Shown piece after piece: positions 1 to 5,146 of a DNA stretch of 6,406 nucleotides; within the stretch, counting starts at the first letter, position 1; every line of letters starts with the position of its first letter. The translations under genes and the position numbers were made by a program. The notes under the pieces were generated by a model. That model was not told where the DNA came from. It ran no database searches and saw only the letters and a list, made by a program, of their open reading frames with translations. The stretch lies in contig JAGRHX010000063.1 of assembly GCA_020444775.1 (NCBI GenBank), positions 1-6,406 of the forward strand, written 5' to 3'. This DNA is from Gammaproteobacteria bacterium. GTDB lineage: Bacteria > Pseudomonadota > Gammaproteobacteria > HK1.

Positions 1-140
1 TGCTCGACCTCCCAGGCGTAGTCGAAACCGAGCCGGTCGGCCAGCACCACCTGCTCCAACGCCTCCTTGAACAAACGATGCTCGTCGCCGTCGTTCCAGG
101 GGCGCGGCAGCTGTAGCTCGTAGAACACACCAAATCGCAT
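1..140 (-). CDS. Luciferase-like (LLM) flavin-dependent monooxygenase, N-terminal part
   Basis: Only the first 46 codons are in the window; the gene continues past the left edge. The start reads MRFGVFYELQLPRPW and the visible part ends in WEVEH. This matches the N-terminus of the bacterial luciferase-like TIM-barrel family: a first beta strand, an acidic helix (about residues 20-38, with FKEALEQVVLADRLGFDYAW) and the beginning of the common E-H-H-F motif. Known family members use reduced FMN and O2 to hydroxylate or cleave small organic substrates in the cytoplasm. The ATG at 138-140 is well supported by GGAGGG on the minus strand (147-152) with a 6-nt spacer. It lies 127 nt downstream of the transporter gene on the same strand, so co-transcription is plausible. 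The substrate cannot be inferred from this fragment. Confidence 0.85.
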   Translation of the reverse strand, partial: MRFGVFYELQLPRPWNDGDEHRLFKEALEQVVLADRLGFDYAWEVE

Positions 141-174
141 GTTCGTCCCTCCGATTGTCGTGGTTGCCCGGGGA

Positions 175-198
175 CAGGGTCAGGGTCAGGGTCAGGGC
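175..198. repeat. Four-copy hexamer tandem repeat CAGGG(T/C)
   Basis: Three exact CAGGGT units (175-192) are followed by one CAGGGC unit (193-198). The plus strand therefore has four GGG runs separated by TCA triplets (177-197), which is the classical geometry for an intramolecular G-quadruplex. The repeat lies in the 127-nt gap between the transporter stop and the monooxygenase start, and its near end is 34 nt upstream of that ATG. The plus strand is the template strand for both neighbouring genes; their transcript carries the complementary C-rich run. Confidence 0.9.
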
Positions 199-267
199 CG
201 GGTGCCAGGGTTGAAGGGTAGCACTGCCCGCCCGGAGGACCCGCGAGAGCCGCGCTGGCCGCTGCGT

Positions 268-1152
268 TCAGCGCGCCGTTCGCAGTCCGCGCAGGCGGGT
301 CTCGCGCATGAAGATGTACAGCCCGCTGGCTACCACCAGCGATGCGCCGAGCAGCGCGTGCATGGCCGGCACGTCACCCCAGACGCTGTAGCCGATGATG
401 CCGGCCCAGACCAGCGAAAGATAGCGCAATGGTGAGAGGGTCACCGCCGAGGCCAGGCTGAAGGCCTTGATGGTCAGATAGTGGGCCACGCCGTTGAGCA
501 GCCCCATCGCCGCGAACACCGCCCAGCTGGCTGGCGACGGCCAATGCGCGCCGAGCACCAGCATGCTGGCCGCGCCGCCGATCACGCTGGCTGTGACCGT
601 ATAGAACAGGATTACCGTGGGGCCGTCCACCGCGCCCAGCTTGCGGGTCAGGATGTCACGGAAGCAGACGAACACCGCACCGGCGATCGGTAGCAGCAGA
701 TACCAGGCGAGCCCGCCACCGCTCGGCTCGAGGATCAGCAGCACGCCGGCGAAGCCGACCAGCACCGCGGCCCAGCGGCGTGGACCAACCGGCTCGCCGA
801 GCAGGGGTACCGACAGCGCCGTGACCAGTATCGGGCTGGCGAACAGGATCGCCATGGCATCGGCCAGCGGCATGAACGCGTAGGCGCTGATCACGGTGAA
901 ACCGGCGGCCGTGTTGCACAGGGCACGCAGCACGTTGGCACGCGGCCTTGCCGAGCGCAGCGCTTGCAGACCGCCGGCGCGCCAGGCGAACACCGCAATC
1001 GGCAGATAGGCGAACAGACCCCGGTAGAACAGGATCTCACCGGCATGAAAGCCATCGATCAGCCACTTCGAGACCGCGTCCTGGCAGGTCAGCATGAAGG
1101 TGCCGGTGATCATCAGGCCGATGCCCAGCGGCACGTTGCCGGCGGCGGTCAC
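268..1152 (-). CDS. DMT-superfamily transporter, EamA type
   Basis: A 294-residue inner-membrane protein made of two EamA repeats (about residues 8-142 and 150-283). About ten hydrophobic segments alternate with short basic loops, the usual length and topology of the drug/metabolite transporter superfamily. The first repeat ends with the typical stretch of P109, LLGE near 117-120 and GFAGVLLILEP at 133-143. Family members move amino acids, nucleosides, riboflavin, S-adenosylmethionine or other metabolites; neither substrate nor direction can be read here. The start is taken as GTG at 1150-1152 because transmembrane segment 1 begins about eight residues later. No clear Shine-Dalgarno precedes it, and no ATG occurs in frame between here and the upstream stop near 1317. 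An ATG at codon 14 (1111-1113) is possible but would fall inside the first membrane segment. The gene is divergent from the lyase and upstream of the monooxygenase. Confidence 0.9.
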   Translation of the reverse strand: MTAAGNVPLGIGLMITGTFMLTCQDAVSKWLIDGFHAGEILFYRGLFAYLPIAVFAWRAGGLQALRSARPRANVLRALCNTAAGFTVISAYAFMPLADAMAILFASPILVTALSVPLLGEPVGPRRWAAVLVGFAGVLLILEPSGGGLAWYLLLPIAGAVFVCFRDILTRKLGAVDGPTVILFYTVTASVIGGAASMLVLGAHWPSPASWAVFAAMGLLNGVAHYLTIKAFSLASAVTLSPLRYLSLVWAGIIGYSVWGDVPAMHALLGASLVVASGLYIFMRETRLRGLRTAR

Positions 1153-1211
1153 GGCGACGGGTGAGGTGGAGGGGCTGGTGCTGCTGATGTCAGGCTGCTC
1201 CCGGCACTGGG

Positions 1212-1237
1212 CCTTCTGGTCGGCCCTTCTGGTCGGG
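1212..1237. repeat. 13-nt tandem duplication
   Basis: CCTTCTGGTCGGC (1212-1224) is followed directly by CCTTCTGGTCGGG (1225-1237), differing only in the last base. It lies in the divergent intergenic region and looks like a replication-slippage duplication. I see no sign of a function. Confidence 0.85.
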
Positions 1238-1296
1238 CGATCCGAGTGGGCCGTCTGGGTGGATGGCGAGACCGGAATGGTGCTGGCTCGGGCTTC

Positions 1297-1305
1297 TGCT
1301 ATCGT
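1297..1305 (+). promoter_or_regulatory. Candidate extended -10 promoter for the lyase operon
   Basis: TGCTATCGT at 1297-1305 fits an extended -10 element (TG-N-TATNNT). No good -35 hexamer lies 16-18 nt upstream, which is tolerated by extended -10 promoters. It predicts a transcription start near 1312 and a leader of about 115 nt before the lyase ATG. Support is weak and rests on the motif and its location only. Confidence 0.3.
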
Positions 1306-1312
1306 GAACGAC

Positions 1313-1324
1313 CATCAATTGATG
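1313..1324. promoter_or_regulatory. Candidate operator palindrome CATCAATTGATG
   Basis: A perfect 12-bp palindrome, AT-rich in otherwise GC-rich DNA, begins 7 nt downstream of the candidate -10 box and so would overlap the predicted transcription start. That position suits a repressor of a dimeric helix-turn-helix family. No regulator gene is in the window, so the protein that might bind it is unknown. A perfect 12-mer palindrome is expected by chance about once or twice in 6.4 kb, so only its position makes it notable. Confidence 0.3.
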
Positions 1325-1334
1325 ACTGCCGCGG

Positions 1335-1367
1335 CCCCGCTCCCAGAACCCCGCTCCCAGAACCCCG
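1335..1367. repeat. 14-nt tandem duplication in the lyase leader
   Basis: CCCCGCTCCCAGAA occurs at 1335-1348 and again at 1349-1362, followed by a partial third copy, CCCCG, to 1367. The 14-nt period is not a multiple of three, and the repeat ends about 60 nt before the lyase ATG. This agrees with the region being an untranslated leader rather than an N-terminal extension of the lyase. Confidence 0.85.
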
Positions 1368-1426
1368 GCGCCGTTCGCCGATTGCCCGGGCCGCTGGTCA
1401 TCGACCAAGCCGGAGAACCGCCCACG

Positions 1427-2782
1427 ATGCCCATATCCTTGATCGACTCCGCCTACTATCAGGACCTGTTCGGCAGCGCGTCGATGCGTGCCCTGTTCAG
1501 CGACGAGGCCCGATTCCAGGCCTGGCTGGATACCGAGGCGGCGTTGGCTCGCGCGCAGGCCAGCCTGGGCATGATCCCACAAACGGCCGCCGAAGAGATC
1601 ACGCGCCAGGCGCGGGTCGCGAATCTGGACCTTGGCGCGATGCGCGCCGAGTTCGACAAGGTCGGCTTTCCGATCGTGCCGCTGGTGCACCAGCTGGCCA
1701 GGTCCTGCTCTGCTGACACCGCACGCTATGTGCATTGGGGCTCGACTACCCAGGACATCACCGACACCGGCATGGTCTTGCAGATCCGCACAGGTCTAGC
1801 GCTGCTCGACACCCATCTGCGTGCGCTCGAGACGGTGCTGTGCGATCTGGCGGCGCGCCATCGTGATACGGTGATGGTCGGTCGAACCATGCAGCAACAG
1901 GCTGCCCCGATCACCTTCGGCTACAAGGTCGCGGGCTGGCTGGATGAGCTGCATCGCGACCGCTTGCGGTTGCTGGCCTGCGTGCCGCGGGTGCTCGTCG
2001 GAGAGTGCGCCGGCGCGGTGGGCTCGCTGGCGACGCTGGGCACGCAGGGTCTTGCGGTGCGCGCCGCGCAGATGCGCGAGCTCGATCTGGGTGAGCCGGA
2101 CATCTCCTGGCACACCGCGCGCGATCGTTGGGTGGAGGTGTGCATGGGCCTGGGGCTGGTCGCCGGCTGCACCGGCCGCATCGCCAACGAGATCGTGCTG
2201 CTGATGCGCACCGAGGTCGACGAGCTGCGCGAGCCCTTCGTGCCTGGGCGCGGCGCGAGCAGCACGCTGCCGCAGAAGCGCAATCCCATCAATTGCCAGC
2301 CGGTGATCGCGATCGCCCGCATGCTGCGTGAGCGGGTCGGGCTGGCCATGGACACGCTGATGCAGGACCACGAGCGTGGTACCGGTCCCATGCATCTGGA
2401 ATGGGGCGTGCTGCCGGACGCCTTCGTGCTCACCGATGGCGCAGTGACGCAGATGACCAGCGTGCTCGAAGGCTTGATGGTCGATACCACGCGGATGCGT
2501 GCCAACCTGGAGATGACCGGCATGATCATGGCCGAGTCGGTGATGATGGGACTCGCGCCGCTGCTCGGCCGTGGTGTCGCGCACGATGTCGTCTACGCGG
2601 CCTGTGGCCAGGCGATGGATGCCGGTCGTGGCCTTCGCGAGGTGCTGCTCGAGCAGCCGGAGATTGCCGGCAAGGTGGATCCGCGGACACTCGACGATTT
2701 GCTCGATCCCGCCGGCTACACCGGTGCCTGCGGACAGATGGTCGACCGGGTGCTGGAACGGGTCCGATCGAGCGCCATGTGA
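1427..2782 (+). CDS. Lyase of the fumarase/adenylosuccinate lyase superfamily (3-carboxymuconate cycloisomerase-like)
   Basis: A 451-residue cytoplasmic enzyme of the homotetrameric superfamily that cleaves C-N or C-O bonds releasing fumarate-like products, or cyclises muconates. Visible signatures in order: HWGSTTQDITDTG (103-115), GRTMQQQAAPITFG (152-165), the mobile serine loop GASSTLPQKRNP (276-287, with S278/S279 and K284/N286), and a C-terminal ADSL_C-like domain starting at LEMTGMIMAESVMM (361-374) and running through HDVVYAAC. The HWGS-TTQD motif and the C-terminal domain resemble PcaB-type cycloisomerases and 'adenylosuccinate lyase family' proteins more than PurB. At the position where fumarase and argininosuccinate lyase have the TH histidine, this protein has M155. 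The ATG at 1427 follows a modest GGAGA (1412-1416) and places the conserved N-terminus correctly; the open frame further upstream is rejected. It is followed 24 nt later by the PLP enzyme, forming an operon. The true substrate is unknown. Confidence 0.88.
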   Translation: MPISLIDSAYYQDLFGSASMRALFSDEARFQAWLDTEAALARAQASLGMIPQTAAEEITRQARVANLDLGAMRAEFDKVGFPIVPLVHQLARSCSADTARYVHWGSTTQDITDTGMVLQIRTGLALLDTHLRALETVLCDLAARHRDTVMVGRTMQQQAAPITFGYKVAGWLDELHRDRLRLLACVPRVLVGECAGAVGSLATLGTQGLAVRAAQMRELDLGEPDISWHTARDRWVEVCMGLGLVAGCTGRIANEIVLLMRTEVDELREPFVPGRGASSTLPQKRNPINCQPVIAIARMLRERVGLAMDTLMQDHERGTGPMHLEWGVLPDAFVLTDGAVTQMTSVLEGLMVDTTRMRANLEMTGMIMAESVMMGLAPLLGRGVAHDVVYAACGQAMDAGRGLREVLLEQPEIAGKVDPRTLDDLLDPAGYTGACGQMVDRVLERVRSSAM

Positions 2783-2793
2783 TTGCCGGCCTT

Positions 2794-2798
2794 GGAGG
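2794..2798 (+). promoter_or_regulatory. Ribosome binding site GGAGG of the PLP enzyme
   Basis: GGAGG lies 8 nt before the ATG at 2807. This fixes the start there rather than at the in-frame TTG at 2783, which abuts the lyase stop codon. Confidence 0.85.
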
Positions 2799-2806
2799 TT
2801 CACCGG

Positions 2807-4036
2807 ATGACGCACCCGACCCCGATGCCCACGCCAGCGAGCCTGGATCTGACACGAGCGCGTGCCGACACCCCAGGCACCGCGCACTGTGTGCATCTGA
2901 ACAATGCCGGAGCGGCTCTGCCGCCTACACCCGTGCTGGACGCGGTCAAACGCTATCTGGATCTGGAGGCGGTATCGGGTGGCTACGAGGCCGCCATGCT
3001 CGAGGCGGAGCAGAACCACTCGGTGTACACGCGTGTGGCGACGCTCATCGGTGCTGGCTGTCACGAGGTGGCGATCTGCGAGAGCGCCACGGTGGCCTGG
3101 GATCGGGTCTTCTACTCGATGCCGTTCCAGGCCGGCGATCGGGTCATCACCGCGCAGGCCGAGTATGGCGCCAACTATGTGGCCTTCTTGCAGCAGCAGC
3201 GACGATTGGGGATCCACATCGACGTCGCGCCGTGTGATGGCCACGGGGCGGTGGACGTCGAGGCTCTGGAGCGGATGCTCGACGACCGGGTCAAGCTCAT
3301 CGCGATTACCTGGATTCCGACCAACGGCGGTCTGGTCAACCCGGCTGCTGAGATCGGCGCGGTCGCGCGTCGACACGGCATTCCCTATCTGCTCGATGCC
3401 TGCCAGGCAGTTGGCCAGATGCCGGTCGACGTGCAGGCCCTGGGCTGTGACATGCTCACCGCCACCGGTCGCAAGTTCCTGCGCGCGCCACGTGGCACCG
3501 GCTTCCTGTACGTCCGCAACGAGCTGCTGCAGGCCCTGGAGCCGTGGACCATCGATCATGCGGCGGCCGCCTGGGTGGCGCCGGACCGCTACCAGCTGCG
3601 CAAGGACGCGTTGCGCTTCGAGACCTGGGAGAAATCCATCGCCCTGCGGCGGGGCCTCGCGGCGGCCGTCGACTATGCCTTGGATCTCGGACTCGATCCG
3701 ATCCGCGAACGTGCCTGGGGTCTTGCCGAGGATCTGCGCGAGCGCTTGCGGTCGCTGCGCGGGGTGCAGGTGCACGACAGTGGCGCGGTGCGCTGCGCCA
3801 TCGTCAGCTTCAGCGTGCCGGGCGCGGATGCGAACAAGCTCGCCACCGCGCTGCGCGTGCGTGGCTTCAATCTCAGCGTGTCCGATCCGTCCAGCACGCT
3901 GCTCGACTCACGGGCCCGACAGCTGCCACCGCTGCTCCGGGCCTCGCCGCACTACTACAACAGTGAGACGGAGAGCGACGCCTTCATACGCGCGCTGCAC
4001 GACCTGATCGCGGTACCGGTGGGGCTGCGGGTATGA
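2807..4036 (+). CDS. Class V aminotransferase-fold PLP-dependent enzyme (cysteine desulfurase/EgtE/isopenicillin epimerase-like)
   Basis: A 409-residue fold-type I PLP enzyme. Visible landmarks: LNNAGAALPP (31-40), the CESATVAWDR turn that begins the cofactor phosphate site (91-100), TNGGLVNPAAEIG (172-184), the cofactor-pyridine aspartate and glutamine in LLDACQAVGQMPVDV (D197, Q200), the Schiff-base lysine in TGRKFLRAPRGTGFLYV (K223), and the carboxylate-binding arginine in LRASPHYYNSETE (R378). The GRKFLR-PRGTGFLY segment is typical of a broad group that includes desulfurase-like lyases and hercynylcysteine sulfoxide lyase EgtE. The mobile loop before R378 (about 353-372) contains no cysteine, so sulfur transfer by a persulfide as in IscS or SufS is unlikely; lyase, epimerase or aminotransferase chemistry is more likely. 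It shares a transcript with the lyase, suggesting consecutive steps on one amino-acid-like substrate. The exact reaction is not known. Confidence 0.87.
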   Translation: MTHPTPMPTPASLDLTRARADTPGTAHCVHLNNAGAALPPTPVLDAVKRYLDLEAVSGGYEAAMLEAEQNHSVYTRVATLIGAGCHEVAICESATVAWDRVFYSMPFQAGDRVITAQAEYGANYVAFLQQQRRLGIHIDVAPCDGHGAVDVEALERMLDDRVKLIAITWIPTNGGLVNPAAEIGAVARRHGIPYLLDACQAVGQMPVDVQALGCDMLTATGRKFLRAPRGTGFLYVRNELLQALEPWTIDHAAAAWVAPDRYQLRKDALRFETWEKSIALRRGLAAAVDYALDLGLDPIRERAWGLAEDLRERLRSLRGVQVHDSGAVRCAIVSFSVPGADANKLATALRVRGFNLSVSDPSSTLLDSRARQLPPLLRASPHYYNSETESDAFIRALHDLIAVPVGLRV

Positions 4037-4054
4037 AGGGATCGCGCGGCACGC

Positions 4055-4570
4055 TCAGTCGTAACCCGTGGTGATCTCCAGGAGGATACCGTCCGGATCC
4101 CGAAAATAGACCGAGCCGCGTTCGGCATCGCCATGGATGTCGTGCTCGATGTCTAGGGCCCGCAGGTCCTTGATGATCTGCTGATACTGCGCCGCGCTGG
4201 CCTTGAGCGCCAGATGATGCATCGCGCCGATGCCACGCACGGTCTTGCCGGGCCCGTGTCTTGGGAAATCGAAGAAGGCCAGCAGGTTGCCGCCCCCCAT
4301 GTCCAGGAACACGTGGGTCGAGCTCGGGTCGTCGCGATTCGCGACCACCTTGGTCAGATGCATGTGCACGACCTCGGTGTAGAAGCGCACGGTGCGTTCG
4401 ATGTCCGAGCAGATCAGGGCCAGGTGATCGACCCCGGCGGTGGCCACCGGTGGCGCGGCGCCGGCTGTGTCCGCGGCGCTGATGTAGCGCTCACGTAGCG
4501 TGGCGCGGCGCTCGTCCAGGCGGGTCTGCTCGGCGTCGCTCAGCGCGGGCGTGCGGGTCGTGTTGCTCAT
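4055..4570 (-). CDS. VOC-family (glyoxalase/extradiol dioxygenase-fold) metalloprotein
   Basis: A 171-residue protein with a predicted charged N-terminal helix (about 11-33) followed by two beta-alpha-beta3 modules (about 46-102 and 113-169). Module one begins VDHLALICSDIERTVRFYTEVV and contains HVFLDMGGGNLLAFFDF; module two begins MHHLALKAS and ends with VYFRDPDGILLEITTGYD. H49, H119 and E165 occupy positions that coordinate a divalent metal in this superfamily, so a metal site is likely. Members act as glyoxalases, isomerases, extradiol dioxygenases or resistance proteins; a single two-module chain fits any of these. The ATG at 4570 is fixed by a strong AAAGGAGG (minus strand, 4577-4584) with a 6-nt spacer. 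It converges on the PLP enzyme gene, with 18 nt between stops, and diverges from yciI-like. Confidence 0.88.
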   Translation of the reverse strand: MSNTTRTPALSDAEQTRLDERRATLRERYISAADTAGAAPPVATAGVDHLALICSDIERTVRFYTEVVHMHLTKVVANRDDPSSTHVFLDMGGGNLLAFFDFPRHGPGKTVRGIGAMHHLALKASAAQYQQIIKDLRALDIEHDIHGDAERGSVYFRDPDGILLEITTGYD

Positions 4571-4584
4571 GTCTAGCCTCCTTT

Positions 4585-4612
4585 GCCCGGCTGCCGGGCT
4601 GCATCGCCGGGC
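4585..4612 (-). promoter_or_regulatory. GC-rich inverted repeat directly upstream of the VOC ribosome binding site
   Basis: GCCCGG (4585-4590) and CCGGGC (4594-4599) form a 6-bp stem with a 3-nt loop. A second GCCGGGC copy at 4606-4612 could pair with the first arm instead. In the VOC transcript this hairpin abuts the AAAGGAGG sequence without covering it, so it could influence translation initiation. Chance GC-rich pairing is equally possible. Confidence 0.3.
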
Positions 4613-4680
4613 AGGTGCGAGCGGCGTCGTGGTGGTCCAGAGCGCGGTCGGGGGGTGCCATCGAGCGGGTCATCGTGCGC

Positions 4681-4686
4681 TACACT
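4681..4686 (+). promoter_or_regulatory. Weak candidate -10 box for the yciI-like gene
   Basis: TACACT lies 70 nt upstream of the yciI-like ATG in the 186-nt divergent region and matches four of six bases of the sigma-70 -10 consensus. The nearest -35-like sequence, GTGCCA (4655-4660), gives an over-long 20-nt spacer. It is the best candidate I can see but is only weakly supported. Confidence 0.2.
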
Positions 4687-4744
4687 GCGTTGCCGCGCCA
4701 GACGCGATCCGAACCGACCCGGCAGATTTGCAGAATTTCTACAC

Positions 4745-4750
4745 AGGAGA
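4745..4750 (+). promoter_or_regulatory. Ribosome binding site AGGAGA of the yciI-like gene
   Basis: AGGAGA with a 6-nt spacer before the ATG at 4757 decides this start over in-frame codons further upstream, which would add 58 residues without family resemblance. Confidence 0.8.
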
Positions 4751-4756
4751 GAGCCG

Positions 4757-5059
4757 ATGCTCTGGGTGATCATTTGTGAAGACAACCCGAATAGTGACCC
4801 CGTACGGCAGGAGAATCTGCAGATTCACCGCGACTATCTGCAGTGCCAGAAGGGCATCCTGGTGCTGGCCGGCGCCACCCAGACCGACGACGGCAGCACG
4901 CCGACCGGAAGCTGCTTCGTGGTCAACGTCGATGGTCGTGACAAGGCCCAGGCCTTCATCGATGGTGATCCGTTTCGCAAGGCCGGCGTGTTCAAGTCGA
5001 TCACCATCCGCCGCATGCGCAAGGGGCAATGGAACCCGGAGGCCGCTGATGGCGCCTGA
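4757..5059 (+). CDS. YciI-family protein
   Basis: A 100-residue ferredoxin-like alpha/beta protein, the usual length for the YciI family. It opens with a hydrophobic strand (MLWVIICED), has the conserved histidine in IHRDYL (H24), a central GILVLAGATQTDDGSTPTGSCFVVNV segment, and the conserved DPF-x-x-AGVF motif (D71-F79) followed by a final strand, ITIRRM. The histidine and aspartate are the putative catalytic residues of the family. Most YciI proteins have no assigned reaction. One studied relative, TftG, acts as a dehydrochlorinase in chlorinated aromatic degradation, and the fold resembles muconolactone isomerase; this is family knowledge and not proof for this protein. It is transcribed alone, divergent from VOC and convergent with the hydratase-like gene. 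Confidence 0.87.
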   Translation: MLWVIICEDNPNSDPVRQENLQIHRDYLQCQKGILVLAGATQTDDGSTPTGSCFVVNVDGRDKAQAFIDGDPFRKAGVFKSITIRRMRKGQWNPEAADGA

Positions 5060-5093
5060 TCGACCCCGGGCAGTGGGCCCTATCAGTCGCTAG

Positions 5094-5138
5094 CGGTGGT
5101 CAGCCGCCGATCCGCGGGCATCGGGCTGCTGACCACCG
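5094..5138. terminator. Strong hairpin between convergent genes, probable bidirectional terminator
   Basis: CGGTGGTCAGC (5094-5104) pairs perfectly with GCTGACCACCG (5128-5138). Within the 23-nt interior, CCGAT (5107-5111) pairs with ATCGG (5120-5124), extending the stem past a small internal loop. It lies in the 87-nt gap between the convergent yciI-like and hydratase-like stops, the expected place for a shared terminator. Neither side has a T-tract, so it is not a textbook intrinsic terminator; it may act with Rho or as a 3'-end stabilising hairpin. Confidence 0.5.
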
Positions 5139-5146
5139 GAGTCGGC

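Larger units (their letters stand above)
1153..1426. other. Divergent intergenic region between transporter and lyase
   Basis: These 274 nt separate two divergent genes and must carry their promoters. They contain a 13-nt tandem duplication (1212-1237), a candidate extended -10 box for the lyase (1297-1305), a 12-bp AT-rich palindrome (1313-1324) and a 14-nt tandem duplication (1335-1367). I found no convincing sigma-70 promoter for the transporter. The region is open in the lyase frame back to 1094, but the translation is low in family resemblance and overlaps the transporter start, so I treat it as non-coding. Confidence 0.7.

Noticed and set aside
139..435. Plus-strand frame starting beside the monooxygenase ATG
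   Set aside because: It begins across the start codon of the opposite-strand gene, translates the hexamer repeat as a Gly-Gln run and then runs antisense to the transporter.
1094..1426. N-terminal extension of the lyase by 111 residues
   Set aside because: The extra region overlaps the divergent transporter gene, contains non-triplet tandem duplications, and has no resemblance to the family, whose N-terminus aligns with the ATG at 1427.
1796..3775. A 659-codon open frame on the minus strand antisense to the lyase and PLP genes
   Set aside because: It is rich in His, Arg, Gln and Gly with no recognisable domain, has no ribosome binding site, and overlies two genes with intact family motifs. 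Long antisense frames are common opposite GC-rich genes.
4813..4826. Perfect 14-bp palindrome GAATCTGCAGATTC
   Set aside because: It lies inside the yciI-like coding sequence. One such palindrome in the whole window is close to chance expectation, and no regulatory context is apparent.
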